From positions 62,001-126,000 of the forward strand of contig NZ_JAGGKE010000008.1 in NCBI RefSeq assembly GCF_017873555.1: a DNA stretch of 64,000 nt, in the 5' to 3' direction. Under the pieces are notes generated by a model. It was not told where the DNA came from, did no database searches, and saw only the letters and a list, made by a program, of their open reading frames with translations. Of this stretch, positions 53,368 to 62,210 are shown piece after piece (position 1 is the first letter of the stretch; each line of letters begins with the position of its first letter). This DNA comes from Halorubrum trapanicum. Lineage in GTDB: Archaea > Halobacteriota > Halobacteria > Halobacteriales > Haloferacaceae. Made by a program: the position numbers and the translations under genes.

Positions 53368-53667
53368 TCAGACGCCGCGGTCCAACTCTTCGACGACCTG
53401 CTGGAGGTCCGCCGCGGCCTCGACGTCGCCTTTGATCTCCTCCCGGCGGCGGACCGCCGCCGAGTCGGCGTCGTACGCCCGGACGAACTCGGCGCGGGTG
53501 TGCTCGTCGAACGCGTGACGGATCGCGAAGTAGCCGTCGGGGACGATGGTGCCGCACACCTTGCACTCGTGGCGCTGGTGGTCGTTCGTCTGGTGGACGA
53601 TCGCCGCCTCCACGTCGTCGAAGGCGGCGTCGCAGTCGCCGATGCCGCACGTCCAGCGAGGGGCCAT
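53368..53667 (-). CDS. Small double zinc-finger protein
   Basis: This 99-residue protein has two C2H2-like fingers in tandem: CGIGDCDAAFDDVEAAIVHQTNDH and CKVCGTIVPDGYFAIRHAFDEH. The rest is an acidic helical tail. It probably binds nucleic acid or a protein; no function is known to me. The start at MAPRWTCGIG is the only ATG before the first finger. It is convergent with the arginase gene. Confidence 0.8.
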   Translation of the reverse strand: MAPRWTCGIGDCDAAFDDVEAAIVHQTNDHQRHECKVCGTIVPDGYFAIRHAFDEHTRAEFVRAYDADSAAVRRREEIKGDVEAAADLQQVVEELDRGV

Positions 53668-53825
53668 ACCCGAACACTCGCCCGAGGGGGATTAACGGTT
53701 TCCCAAGCCGTCCGGTTCTTCTCCCGGCGTCGACCGGCGCTCGCCGACGGGGCGCCCGGCCCGCGGTCGCGGCACCGTCGTCGTCGAACGATACGCCTTT
53801 GCGCGGGCGCGACGACCGTTCGACC

Positions 53826-54590
53826 GTGACCCGATCGAGAACGCGCGTCGACGCCCACGTCAAGGTGCTCGACGACGAGGTCGTCGCCCGCGCGAAGGCC
53901 CGCGGGATCGACGCGCTCGTGTACGCGCCGCACTTCACGCGCCTCCCGACGATCCGCGAGCGCGCCGCTCGGCACTCCGACGACGAGCTGACCGTCGTCC
54001 CCGCCCGCGAGGTGTTCACCGGCGACTGGGGCAACCGGCGCCACCTCCTCGTCTTCGGTCTCTCCGACCCGGTCCCCGACTACATCACCTTCGAGGGCGC
54101 GATGGCCGAGTTCGAGCGGCAGGACGCCGCCGTGCTCGTCCCGCATCCCGGTTTCGCCACCATCTCGCTCACGCGGCCCGAGGTCGACGCCCACGCCGAC
54201 CGAATCGACGCGGTCGAGACGTACAACACGAAGCTGCTGCCACACCAGAACGCCCGCGCGCGCCGGACCGCCGAGGCGGCCGGTCGCGTCGGGTTCGGCT
54301 CGTCGTACGCGCACCTCCCCGGCACGGTCGGCGAGGCGTGGACCGCCTTCGAGGGCGACCTCGACGACGAGGAAGCAATCGTCGACGCCTTCCGCGACCG
54401 GCGCCCTCGGAAGGTGATCCATCGCGGCGGGGCCGGCCACCGGCTCCGCGGTCTCGTCGAGTTCGCACACCTCGCGTACGAGAACACGTGGGCGAAGCTC
54501 GACCGGATGTTCCTCTCCGGCAACGAGCCGACCCTCCCGTCGAACGTCGCCTACGAGGGACGGTTCGACGACGTGAGCGTGTACGAATAG
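53826..54590 (+). CDS. PHP-domain protein with altered metal motifs
   Basis: This 254-residue protein has the PHP fold of phosphoesterases: VDAHVKVLDDEVVARAKARGIDALVYAPHF, then VPAREVFTGDWG, VLVPHPGFATIS, DAVETYNTK and FGSSYAHLPGTVG. In motif I the usual HxH reads HVK, and the usual GSDAH motif reads SSYAH, so two of the normal metal ligands are missing. Catalysis may be lost or altered. The start is a GTG at 53826, about 22 nt after an ATACGCCTTTG element; no ATG fits. The stop lies 8 nt from structured element B. Confidence 0.75.
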   Translation: MTRSRTRVDAHVKVLDDEVVARAKARGIDALVYAPHFTRLPTIRERAARHSDDELTVVPAREVFTGDWGNRRHLLVFGLSDPVPDYITFEGAMAEFERQDAAVLVPHPGFATISLTRPEVDAHADRIDAVETYNTKLLPHQNARARRTAEAAGRVGFGSSYAHLPGTVGEAWTAFEGDLDDEEAIVDAFRDRRPRKVIHRGGAGHRLRGLVEFAHLAYENTWAKLDRMFLSGNEPTLPSNVAYEGRFDDVSVYE

Positions 54591-54598
54591 ATAGCCGT

Positions 54599-55046
54599 GC
54601 GGTGGCGCGTGCCTGCGAGGCCGCCCCGCGGCCGAGCCGCGAGGGACCGAAGGTCCCTCTGGAAGCCGGCGCGAAGCGCCGGCGACAGCACGCGCGAGGG
54701 AGTCGCTGGCGGCGCCAGCCGCCAGCGACGAGGCTGGGGAGGCGTGAGGTGCGGTCCCGCGAGCGATCGGAGAGAGCGAGCGGGAGTACGGAAGTCGCAG
54801 CCCGCGAAGCGAACGTAGTGAGCGAGCAGGAACGTCTTCCGGCGGTTGCGGTGTTGTGCGGGTGGGACTCAAAGGGGCAGCCGCGAGGCGGGCGCAGGCG
54901 ATGTAAGCACCGCAGGAGCGAGCAACGCGAGCGACGAGGAGCGAAGCGAGCGTGCGCCCGCCTCGTGGCTGGGGCTTTGGAGGTGTTCACCGGCAATCTA
55001 CAGCCGATTATTTATAAATAACCGCCTGGGGCTTTGGCGGTGTTCT
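54599..55046 (-). repeat. Structured non-coding element, copy B
   Basis: This is the second copy, reversed and longer than copy A. Read on the minus strand, it begins with AAAGCCCCAG (55035-55026), then TTTATAAATA (55020-55011), GAACACCTCC (from 54987) and the second AAAGCCCCAG (54978-54969), exactly 57 nt after the first as in copy A. Stem P1 is 18 of 19 pairs (54953-54971 with 54878-54896). Blocks of 20 nt identical to A lie at 54732-54751 and 54599-54618. P2 is a perfect 11-bp stem (54702-54729). P3 (54605-54612 with 54688-54695) encloses hairpins at 54641-54659 and 54665-54683. An extra 90-nt segment (about 54752-54850) is absent from A. The distal end lies 8 nt from the PHP gene stop. 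Confidence 0.85.
55011..55020 (-). promoter_or_regulatory. Box A inside copy B of the structured element
   Basis: TTTATAAATA on the minus strand lies about 27 nt before GAACACC at 54987, the same spacing as in copy A, so leftward transcription could begin at that motif. Confidence 0.65.
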
Positions 55047-55089
55047 CGGACCCACCGATCACCACGCGACGGTCACCATTGCTATCTAC

Positions 55090-55590
55090 TTATAAGCCGA
55101 ATCCGGCCGCGGCCTCCGAGACCGCGGAGAGATCCAGATCGAGGGTGAACAGGTAGGTGTGGATCGCCCAGAACGCCGCCAGCTCGATCGCGGTGATGAT
55201 CACGGTGACGAGGTCGGCGTACTTGCTGCTCGTCGTCACGCCGCTCGGCATCCCGAACTCCCTGTCGGAGAACGGGTGGAACAGCGCGATGCCCCGCCGG
55301 CTCCCGACCACGTCGAGGACGTAGTGCGTCAACACGCCGATCCAGACGTACTGGAGGTTGCCGAAGAAGATCGGGTACGCGAGGAAGATCGCCAGCACGG
55401 GGAGGCTGTGAAGCGTCTTCCGGTGGCGCCCGAAGGCGGTGTCGACGTCGGGGAACAGCGCCCCCAACACAACCGGGACGGTGATCTCCGCGACGGTCGT
55501 CGCGGTCGCCGCGTCGAGACCCGGTTCGACGATGAAGCCGAGTCCCAAGGCGAGCAGCAGGCCGTTGAGGACGTGGCCGCGTTTGTTCAT
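55090..55590 (-). CDS. YdjM-like metal-dependent membrane hydrolase (DUF457 family)
   Basis: This 166-residue protein has four hydrophobic segments and the family's polar motifs: NKRGHVLNG near the N-terminus, LGALFPDVDTAFGRHRKTLHSLPVL with Asp and His residues that probably bind metal, and THYVLDVVGSRRGIALFHPFS. The family includes the E. coli inner-membrane protein YdjM; the natural substrate is unknown. The stop codon overlaps an ACTTATAAG sequence that borders structured element B. Confidence 0.85.
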   Translation of the reverse strand: MNKRGHVLNGLLLALGLGFIVEPGLDAATATTVAEITVPVVLGALFPDVDTAFGRHRKTLHSLPVLAIFLAYPIFFGNLQYVWIGVLTHYVLDVVGSRRGIALFHPFSDREFGMPSGVTTSSKYADLVTVIITAIELAAFWAIHTYLFTLDLDLSAVSEAAAGFGL

Positions 55591-55723
55591 ACCGTTCGCT
55601 TCGCGCGTCGACAGGTCAAACCACCGGATCGCGGCGACGACTGTCGGGCGCGCTTCCCTCCGATCCGCCGGGGCGCCGCTCGCGGGTCGAAAGAGCCACG
55701 GCGGGCGCGCTCGACCCGCCCGT

Positions 55724-56845
55724 ATGGAGTACGAGGAGCCGAAGTTCTTCCACGTGATGCAGTACGCCGCGGCCGCCGCCGGCGACGTTATCGACATGGT
55801 GAGCGGCAACCCCGACTGGGAGCCGCCCGCCGCGCTCCGCGATGCGCTCCGCGAGTACGCCGACCTGCCGCCCGCCGACTTCCAGTACCCGCCGAGCGAC
55901 GGCCTCCGCGAGCTACGGGAGGCGATCGCGACCCGCGAGAACGTCGCCCCCGAGCGCGTGGTCGTCACCAACGGCACCGGCGAGGCGAACTACCTCGCGA
56001 TGGCGCGCGCGCTCGACCGCGGCGCCGGCGACGAGGCGCTGCTCACCGACCCGGTGTACCCGTACTACCCCGGGAAGACGCACCTGCTCGGCGGGGAGCC
56101 GACGCTCGTCCCGACCGCCCGCGACGGGAGCCTCGACCTCGACGCGGTCCGCGAGGCGGCGAGCGAGGACACCGCGCTCATCGTTCTCAACACGCCGAAC
56201 AACCCGACCGGCGCCGTCTACGAACTCGACGCGATCCGGGAGGTCGTCGCGGTCGCCGAGGCGGTCGACGCGCTCGTCGTCGTCGACGAGGTGTACGACC
56301 GGTTCGATCTGTCCGGCTCGTTCGAGTCGGCGCTGACGCTCGGCTCCGACCGCGTCGTCGTCACGAGCGGCTTCTCGAAGTCGATGGCGATAACCGGGTT
56401 CCGCGTCGGGTACGGGATCTTCCCCGAGGCGCACGTCGACGACGCCAAGACGCGGCACATGCTCGTGAACGTCACCGGGGCGCGCCCCTCCCAGTACGCG
56501 GTCTACCACGCGCTCGTCGAGACGCCGCCGGAGTACTACGCCGAGTCGCGCGGCCTGCTCGCGGACCGCGTCGACGCCTTCACGGACGCGCTCGACGCGG
56601 CCGGCGCGGAGTACAGCCGCCCGGAGGGGGCGTTCTACGTCCTCGCGCGCTTCCAGGGGTTCCCCGGAACGATGGCGAACGTCAAGCGGCTGGTCGACGA
56701 GGCCGGCGTCGCCGGAATGCCGGGCGAGGCGTTCGGCACCGCTCGCGACGAGTGGATCCGGTTCGCGCTAGTGACGCCGCGCGCGACGGAAGCCGCCGAG
56801 CGGCTCGCGGACTACTTCGCCGACGGCGCGCCCGGTCCGAGGTGA
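55724..56845 (+). CDS. PLP-dependent class I/II aminotransferase
   Basis: This 373-residue fold-type I aminotransferase has the PLP lysine at Lys219 in SGFSKSMAITGFRVGY, the conserved NTPNNPTG at 156-163, the Asp and Tyr of VVVDEVYDRF and a VSGNPDWEPP N-terminal signature. The N-terminus MEYEEPKFFHVM is unusually short. Substrate choice among aspartate, aromatic or branched-chain amino acids is not clear. Leaderless initiation is likely, though no clear TATA is seen upstream. Confidence 0.88.
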   Translation: MEYEEPKFFHVMQYAAAAAGDVIDMVSGNPDWEPPAALRDALREYADLPPADFQYPPSDGLRELREAIATRENVAPERVVVTNGTGEANYLAMARALDRGAGDEALLTDPVYPYYPGKTHLLGGEPTLVPTARDGSLDLDAVREAASEDTALIVLNTPNNPTGAVYELDAIREVVAVAEAVDALVVVDEVYDRFDLSGSFESALTLGSDRVVVTSGFSKSMAITGFRVGYGIFPEAHVDDAKTRHMLVNVTGARPSQYAVYHALVETPPEYYAESRGLLADRVDAFTDALDAAGAEYSRPEGAFYVLARFQGFPGTMANVKRLVDEAGVAGMPGEAFGTARDEWIRFALVTPRATEAAERLADYFADGAPGPR

Positions 56846-56935
56846 ACGACCTCCGCCGTGCGCCGCGGGACGCCGATCGGGACGGCAGCCGATCCGTCTC
56901 GCGTCCCGATGACTGAATCGTTCCCACGACTCCGC

Positions 56936-56949
56936 CGTATTCAAATACG
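56936..56949 (+). promoter_or_regulatory. Inverted repeat overlapping the ileS promoter
   Basis: CGTATTCAAATACG is a perfect inverted repeat (arms of 6, 2-nt centre) placed 20-33 nt before the ileS ATG, where box A should be. A protein bound here would block TBP. Confidence 0.5.
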
Positions 56950-56968
56950 CGCGCGAAGACCAACGCGT

Positions 56969-59900
56969 ATGGAGCAGATCGACGACCAGTACGCGCCCGC
57001 GGACGTCGAGACCGCGGTCGACGAGTACTGGGACGACCACGACGCCTACGAGGCGGCGAAGGAGGCGCACGCCGACGACCCGCCGTTCTTCTTCGTGGAC
57101 GGCCCGCCGTACACCTCCGGGCAGATGCACCTCGGAACGGCCTGGAACAAGACGCTGAAAGACGCCGTCATCCGGTACAAGCGGATGACCGGCCACCGCG
57201 TCACCGACCGTCCCGGCTACGACATGCACGGGCTCCCGATCGAAGTGAAAGTCGAGGAGGAGCTCGGCTTCGAGAACAAGCGGGACATCGAGGAGTACGG
57301 GATGGAGGCGTTCATCGAGCGGTGCAAGGAGTTCGCCGTCGAGAACCGGGCGGCGATGGACGAGGACTTCAAGTCCATCGGCGCGTGGATGGACTGGGAC
57401 GACCCCTACGAGACGATAGACCCCGAGTACATGGAGGCCGCCTGGTGGGCGTTCTCCGAGGTCGCCGACAACGGTCTCGTCGAGCAGGGGAAACGCTCCA
57501 TCTCGCAGTGTCCGCGCTGCGAGACCGGGCTGGCCAACAACGAAGTCGAGTACGAGGACGTCGAGGACCCCTCGATCTACGTGAAGTTCCCGCTCGCCGA
57601 CCGCGAGGGGAGCCTCGTCATCTGGACGACGACGCCGTGGACGATCCCCGCGAACACCTTCGTCGCCGTCGACGAGGACCTGACCTACAACGCGGTCCGC
57701 GCGGAGAAGGACGGCGAGGAGGAGGTGCTGTACGTCGCGGAGGAGTGCGTCGAGGACGTACTTCAGGAGGGCCGATACGAGCGCTACGAGGTCGAGACCG
57801 AGCTGACCGGCGACGAGCTGGTCGGCTGGGCGTACGACCACCCGCTCGCCGACCGCGTCGCCGAGTACGCGGACTTCGAGGGCGCCGGGCAGGTATACGC
57901 CGCCGACTACGTCGAGGCGGACCGCACCGGGCTCGTCCACTCCGCGCCGGGCCACGGGGAGGAGGACTTCCACCGCGGCACCGAGCTCGGCCTGGAGATC
58001 TACTGCCCCGTGGAGCCGAACGGCGAGTTCACCGAGAGCGCCGGGGAGTACGCCGGGCAGTTCGTCCGCGACGCCAACGACGACATCGTCGACGACCTCG
58101 TCGCCGACGGCCACATGCTCGCGCACGGCACCGTCGAGCACAGCTACGGCCACTGCTGGCGCTGTGACACCGGGATCATCCAGCTGGTCACCGACCAGTG
58201 GTTCATCTCGATCACGGACGTGAAAGCGGACCTCCTCGACAACATGGAGGACTCCGAGTGGCACCCGGGGTGGGCGCGGGACAACCGCTTCCGCGACTTC
58301 ATCGAGGACGCGCCCGACTGGAACGTCTCCCGCCAGCGCTACTGGGGGATCCCGATCCCCATCTGGGTGCCGGAGGACGCCGACTCCGGGAACCTCGACG
58401 AGGACATGATCGTGATCGGCACCCGCGAGGAGCTCGCCGAGCGCGTCGAAGAGGACGTCGACCCCGAGTCGATCGACCTCCACCGCCCCTCCGTCGACGA
58501 CCTCACCGTCGTCGAGGCGGGGACGACCTACCGACGGATCGACGACGTGTTCGACGTGTGGATCGACTCCTCGGTGGCGTCGTGGGCGACGCTCGGCTAC
58601 CCGAGCGACGAGGCGGCCCACGAGGAGCTGTGGCCCGCGGACCTCATCATCGAGGCGCACGACCAGACGCGCGGCTGGTTCTGGTCGCAGCTCGGGATGG
58701 GGACCGCCGCGGTGGACCAGATACCTTACGAGGAGGTGTTGATGCACGGCTTCGCCAACGACGAGGACGGCCGGAAGATGTCGAAGTCGGTCGGCAACAT
58801 CGTCACGCCCGAGGAGGCTATCGACCGCGCCGGGCGCGACCCGCTCCGCACCTACCTCCTCAGCCACGACCAGCAGGGGGTCGACCTCGCGTTCGAGTGG
58901 GACGGACTCGGCGAGATCCAGGGCAAGCTCAACATCCTCTGGAACGTGTTCCGGTTTCCGCTGGAGTACATGGCCCTCGACGGCTACGACCCGGCCGACG
59001 CCGACCTCTCCGACGGCGAGCTCGAGTTCGTCGACGAGTGGGTGCTCTCGCGGCTCCAGTCCGTGGAGACCGAGGTCGCGGACGCTTGGGACGACTACCG
59101 GGTCAGCGACGCGGTCAACGCCGTCATCGAGTTCGTCACGCAGGACGTGTCGCGGTTCTACGTGAAGGCGGTCCGCGATCGCATGTGGGAGGAGGCCGAC
59201 TCCGCCTCGAAGCGCGGCGCCTACGCCACGCTCGCGACCGTCCTCGACGAGGTGATCCGGCTGCTCGCGCCGATCGCGCCGTACCTGACCGAGCGGATGT
59301 ACCAGCGGCTCGACGGCGAGGCGACGACGGTCCACGCGCTGTCGTACCCCGAGCCGGACGCGGCCCTGCGCGACCCCGACCTCGAACGCGACGTGGCGGT
59401 CTTCCGCGACGTCGAGGAGGCCGCCGCGAACGCGCGCCAGCAGGCGGGCCGCAAGCTCCGCTGGCCCGTGCCGCGCGTCGTCGTCGAGACCGACGACGAG
59501 ACGGTCGCGGGCGCGGTCGACCGGCTCGAAGCGCTCATCGCCGACCGCGTCAACGCCCGCGAGGTGGTCGTCACCGACGCGTTCGACGAACTGGTCGAGA
59601 CCGCGGAGCCGCAGATGGCCGCCATCGGGCCGGCCTTCGGCGGCGACGCACAGCGGGTGATGGAGGCGGTTCAGGGTGCGACCCGCGCCGCGGTCGAGGG
59701 CGGTGAAGTCGCGGTCGACGGCGAGCCGGTCGACCTCGACGACGAGATGGTCGAGTACGTCGCGGAGCCGCCGGAGCACGTCTCCGGCGCCGACTTCGAG
59801 GGCGGCACCGTCTACGTCGACACCTCCTTGACCTCCGACATCGAGTCCGAGGGGTACGCCCGCGACGTGATCCGCCGGATTCAGGAGATGCGCAAGGAAC

Positions 59901-60121
59901 TCGACCTGGACGTGGAGGCAAGGATCCGCGTCGGAGTCGACGTCGACGACGGCCGCGTCGCCGGCTTCGTCGACGACCACGCCGACCTGATCGCCGGCGA
60001 GGTGCGCGCCGACGCGTGGCTCGACGACCCGAGCGACGCTGCGGACGCCGAGGGCGGTCTCGTCGAGGAGTGGGAGGTCGAGGGAATCGCGGTCACGATC
60101 GGTATCGAACCGGTCGCGTAG
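56969..60121 (+). CDS. ileS: Isoleucyl-tRNA synthetase
   Basis: IleRS charges tRNA-Ile and edits valine. The 1050-residue product has the class I HIGH-type motif in PPYTSGQMHLGTAW (His54), the editing domain CP1 with TTTPWTIPANTF, the KMSKS loop at 603-607 and a long C-terminal anticodon domain. The archaeal/eukaryal type is shown by length and NVSRQRYWGIPIP. The ATG at MEQIDDQYAP is chosen over the frame beginning at 56858, because a promoter-like inverted repeat lies directly upstream. Confidence 0.97.
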   Translation: MEQIDDQYAPADVETAVDEYWDDHDAYEAAKEAHADDPPFFFVDGPPYTSGQMHLGTAWNKTLKDAVIRYKRMTGHRVTDRPGYDMHGLPIEVKVEEELGFENKRDIEEYGMEAFIERCKEFAVENRAAMDEDFKSIGAWMDWDDPYETIDPEYMEAAWWAFSEVADNGLVEQGKRSISQCPRCETGLANNEVEYEDVEDPSIYVKFPLADREGSLVIWTTTPWTIPANTFVAVDEDLTYNAVRAEKDGEEEVLYVAEECVEDVLQEGRYERYEVETELTGDELVGWAYDHPLADRVAEYADFEGAGQVYAADYVEADRTGLVHSAPGHGEEDFHRGTELGLEIYCPVEPNGEFTESAGEYAGQFVRDANDDIVDDLVADGHMLAHGTVEHSYGHCWRCDTGIIQLVTDQWFISITDVKADLLDNMEDSEWHPGWARDNRFRDFIEDAPDWNVSRQRYWGIPIPIWVPEDADSGNLDEDMIVIGTREELAERVEEDVDPESIDLHRPSVDDLTVVEAGTTYRRIDDVFDVWIDSSVASWATLGYPSDEAAHEELWPADLIIEAHDQTRGWFWSQLGMGTAAVDQIPYEEVLMHGFANDEDGRKMSKSVGNIVTPEEAIDRAGRDPLRTYLLSHDQQGVDLAFEWDGLGEIQGKLNILWNVFRFPLEYMALDGYDPADADLSDGELEFVDEWVLSRLQSVETEVADAWDDYRVSDAVNAVIEFVTQDVSRFYVKAVRDRMWEEADSASKRGAYATLATVLDEVIRLLAPIAPYLTERMYQRLDGEATTVHALSYPEPDAALRDPDLERDVAVFRDVEEAAANARQQAGRKLRWPVPRVVVETDDETVAGAVDRLEALIADRVNAREVVVTDAFDELVETAEPQMAAIGPAFGGDAQRVMEAVQGATRAAVEGGEVAVDGEPVDLDDEMVEYVAEPPEHVSGADFEGGTVYVDTSLTSDIESEGYARDVIRRIQEMRKELDLDVEARIRVGVDVDDGRVAGFVDDHADLIAGEVRADAWLDDPSDAADAEGGLVEEWEVEGIAVTIGIEPVA

Positions 60122-60244
60122 CGGTTTCGACGGCTCGGGCGTGCGGTTCGGTTCCCCGGTCGGAGCGGGTCGGTCGACCTGCGGCCGCCCGCCAATCACG
60201 CCGCCGCCGAAACCTATAGGTGCGTTCTTTACTCACGGTCGACC

Positions 60245-60718
60245 ATGCATGTCCGGGCGGCCCGGCCCGACGACGCGGAAGTACTGCGGACCGCGGTCTC
60301 TCGAGCGCGCGAGGAGACGGTGTTCGACGACATCGGCGCGCCTTTACTCGACGTGTCCGCCGCGGGCGTCCGCGAGGCCGCCGCCGAGGCCGAGTGGACG
60401 TTTCTGATGGAGAGCGACGGGGACGACCCCGTGGGGCTGGCGATCGCACACCCGGATCCCGGCGGAACGGAGGCCGAGCTGCTGGCGCTGTGGGTTCACC
60501 CGAACCGTGTCGGAGAAGGCGTGGCGAACGAACTCCTCGCCCGCGTCGGAAACGCACTGGCTGACCGCGATATCGAGGTGCTCCGCGCGACGGTCCCCCC
60601 GGACCGCCCCAGCGCAGAGGAGTTCTTCAGCACGCACGGGTTCGCGCCGCGAGGGACCCGCCGAAGCCCGGCGGGCGACGAATCGGTCGTCGTCGCGGAC
60701 CCGCGCGAACTCACCTGA
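60245..60718 (+). CDS. GNAT-family N-acetyltransferase
   Basis: This 157-residue protein has the GNAT pattern MHVRAARPDDAEVLRTAV, then ELLALWVHPNRVGEGVANELLARV, where RVGEGV is the acetyl-CoA loop, and EFFSTHGFAPRG in motif B. The substrate is unknown. A CCTATAGG sequence about 30 nt upstream of the ATG (60213-60220) may serve as box A. Confidence 0.85.
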   Translation: MHVRAARPDDAEVLRTAVSRAREETVFDDIGAPLLDVSAAGVREAAAEAEWTFLMESDGDDPVGLAIAHPDPGGTEAELLALWVHPNRVGEGVANELLARVGNALADRDIEVLRATVPPDRPSAEEFFSTHGFAPRGTRRSPAGDESVVVADPRELT

Positions 60719-60756
60719 CGCGGTCGAACCGGCCGCCGCCCTGTCGGGTCGCTCGC

Positions 60757-61185
60757 TTACTTCAGACGCTCCTGGAGGAACGACGGGTGGGCCGCGGTCA
60801 CGCCCTCGACGCCGAGCAGCTTCTCGGAGATGACGTCGCCGAGTTCGTCGCCGTCGCCGGCTCGCACCTCGGCCATCAGCATGTGGTCGCCCGAAGATGT
60901 GTACAACGCCTGAACCTCGTCGAGCGACTTCAGCTCTCTGGTGGCCTCCACGTACTGGCCCGAATCCACGTCCATCCCCACCATGGCGATCGACTGCGAG
61001 GAGAGCTTCTTCGGGTCGACCTCCGCGGAGTAGCCGACGATCACGCCCCGGTCTTCGAGGCGGTCGATGTACTTGCGCACCGTCGGCTTCGAGACGTCGG
61101 CTCGCTCGGCGATCTCTCCGCAGGACGCCTGCGCGTCCTCTTCTAACACGGAGAGGATCCGTTCTTCCGTCGATACCGTACTCAT
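60757..61185 (-). CDS. lrpA: Lrp/AsnC-family transcription regulator
   Basis: This 142-residue protein has an N-terminal HTH (ILSVLEEDAQASCGEIAERADVSKPTVRKYIDRLEDRGVI) and a RAM ligand-binding domain (about residues 65-140) with MVGMDVDSGQYVEATRELKSLDEV. It probably senses an amino acid or related metabolite. It follows porAB on the same strand; as I recall, Halobacterium has the same porA-porB-lrp arrangement, which supports the naming. Its own box A, TATTTTTTC (about 61207-61215), lies 22-31 nt before the ATG. Confidence 0.9.
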   Translation of the reverse strand: MSTVSTEERILSVLEEDAQASCGEIAERADVSKPTVRKYIDRLEDRGVIVGYSAEVDPKKLSSQSIAMVGMDVDSGQYVEATRELKSLDEVQALYTSSGDHMLMAEVRAGDGDELGDVISEKLLGVEGVTAAHPSFLQERLK

Positions 61186-61226
61186 ACCACTCCGTTTGTC
61201 ACCAATGAAAAAATACCTTGCGAATC

Positions 61227-61232
61227 AAAAAA
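61227..61232 (-). terminator. T-tract after porB
   Basis: A run of six T on the minus strand lies about 37 nt after the porB stop. Archaeal transcription often ends at such tracts. A second T-run at 61207-61212 may double as the lrp box A region. Confidence 0.5.
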
Positions 61233-61268
61233 CGAACTCACCGCGCCGTGAACGGCCGTCGACCCCGT

Positions 61269-62207
61269 TCAGGCGTGTTTGTCGAGGAACATGTCGTGGG
61301 AGCGCTCCCACTCGTACTCGTCGTCCCAGTAGCGCTCGGCGAGCGGTTCGTCGGGCATCTCGCCGATCGCCTGCTTCTCCTCGGTGTACGAGGGGCGGTC
61401 CTCGTCGACGTAGAAGCGACCGGTGAGCACCTCGCCCTCGTAGAGCGACTCCTCGGTCTCGCGCATCATCTCCTGGGCCTCGACGCGGTCCGTCTTGTCG
61501 AACTCGTAGTCGTCGGACTCGTTGACGTCGATGTACGGGACGTACTGGCGCGCGTCCTTGTTCCAGGTCGGACACTGGGTGAGGAAGTCGACGTGCGCGA
61601 ACCCGTCGTGTTCGATCGCCTCGATGATGATCTCCTTCGCCTGGTTCGGGTTCACCGCGGCCGTACGGGCGACGTAGGAGGCGCCGGCGTTCAGCGACAT
61701 CGAGAGCGGCTTGATCGGCTCCTTGGCGCTGCCCGAGGGCTGCGTCTTCGACTTGTGGCCCTTCGGGCTGGTCGGGGAGGTCTGCCCCTTCGTGAGCCCG
61801 AAGATCTCGTTGTTGAACACGATGTACGTCATGTCGTGGTTCTCCCGGGCCGTGTGGATGAAGTGGTTCCCGCCGATCCCGTAGCCGTCGCCGTCGCCGC
61901 CGGCGGCGATCACTTCGAGGTCGGGATTCGCGAGCTTCGCGGCGCGGGCCACGGGCAGCGAGCGCCCGTGGATCGTGTGGAACCCGTACGTGTCGAGGTA
62001 GCTGTTCAGCTTGCCGGAACAACCGATCCCGGTACACAGCAGGGTCTCCTCAGGCGTGCGCCCGACCTCCGGGAGCGCCTGCTTGAGCGCCTTCAGGACG
62101 CTGAAGTCACCGCAGCCCGGACACCACGTCGGCTGCGGCTCCACGCCGGGGGTGTACTCGTCGCGGTCGATCTCTCGCTCCTCTCCGATTGCTGAAAACG
62201 TGCTCAT
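61269..62207 (-). CDS. porB: 2-oxoacid:ferredoxin oxidoreductase, beta subunit (probably pyruvate)
   Basis: This 312-residue subunit binds TPP and a [4Fe-4S] cluster, with Cys29 and Cys32 in WCPGCGDFS, Cys63 in GIGCSGK and Cys211 in FLTQCPTW. The TPP motif is GGDGDGYGIGGNHFIHT. It starts 3 nt after the porA stop. Compared with the 287-residue KorB at 32431 it has an N-terminal extension of 10 residues and a longer C-terminus. The pyruvate assignment rests on size, the adjacent lrp and recalled synteny with Halobacterium. Confidence 0.8.
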   Translation of the reverse strand: MSTFSAIGEEREIDRDEYTPGVEPQPTWCPGCGDFSVLKALKQALPEVGRTPEETLLCTGIGCSGKLNSYLDTYGFHTIHGRSLPVARAAKLANPDLEVIAAGGDGDGYGIGGNHFIHTARENHDMTYIVFNNEIFGLTKGQTSPTSPKGHKSKTQPSGSAKEPIKPLSMSLNAGASYVARTAAVNPNQAKEIIIEAIEHDGFAHVDFLTQCPTWNKDARQYVPYIDVNESDDYEFDKTDRVEAQEMMRETEESLYEGEVLTGRFYVDEDRPSYTEEKQAIGEMPDEPLAERYWDDEYEWERSHDMFLDKHA

Positions 62208-62210
62208 TGG

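Noticed and set aside
54599-55046. Structured element B as an insertion sequence
   Set aside because: No transposase ORF, no clear terminal inverted repeats and no target duplication were seen at either copy. A non-autonomous element (MITE) is still possible.
55089-55095. TATA-like TTATAAG as a second promoter of element B
   Set aside because: It overlaps the stop codon of the YdjM-like gene and lies about 45 nt from the repeat, not 26-27 nt as for the main box A.
56768-60199. Long opposite-strand ORF of 1143 codons over ileS
   Set aside because: It is the reverse frame of a clear IleRS gene. High GC content keeps reverse frames open, and its product is Arg/Val/Asp-rich without domains.
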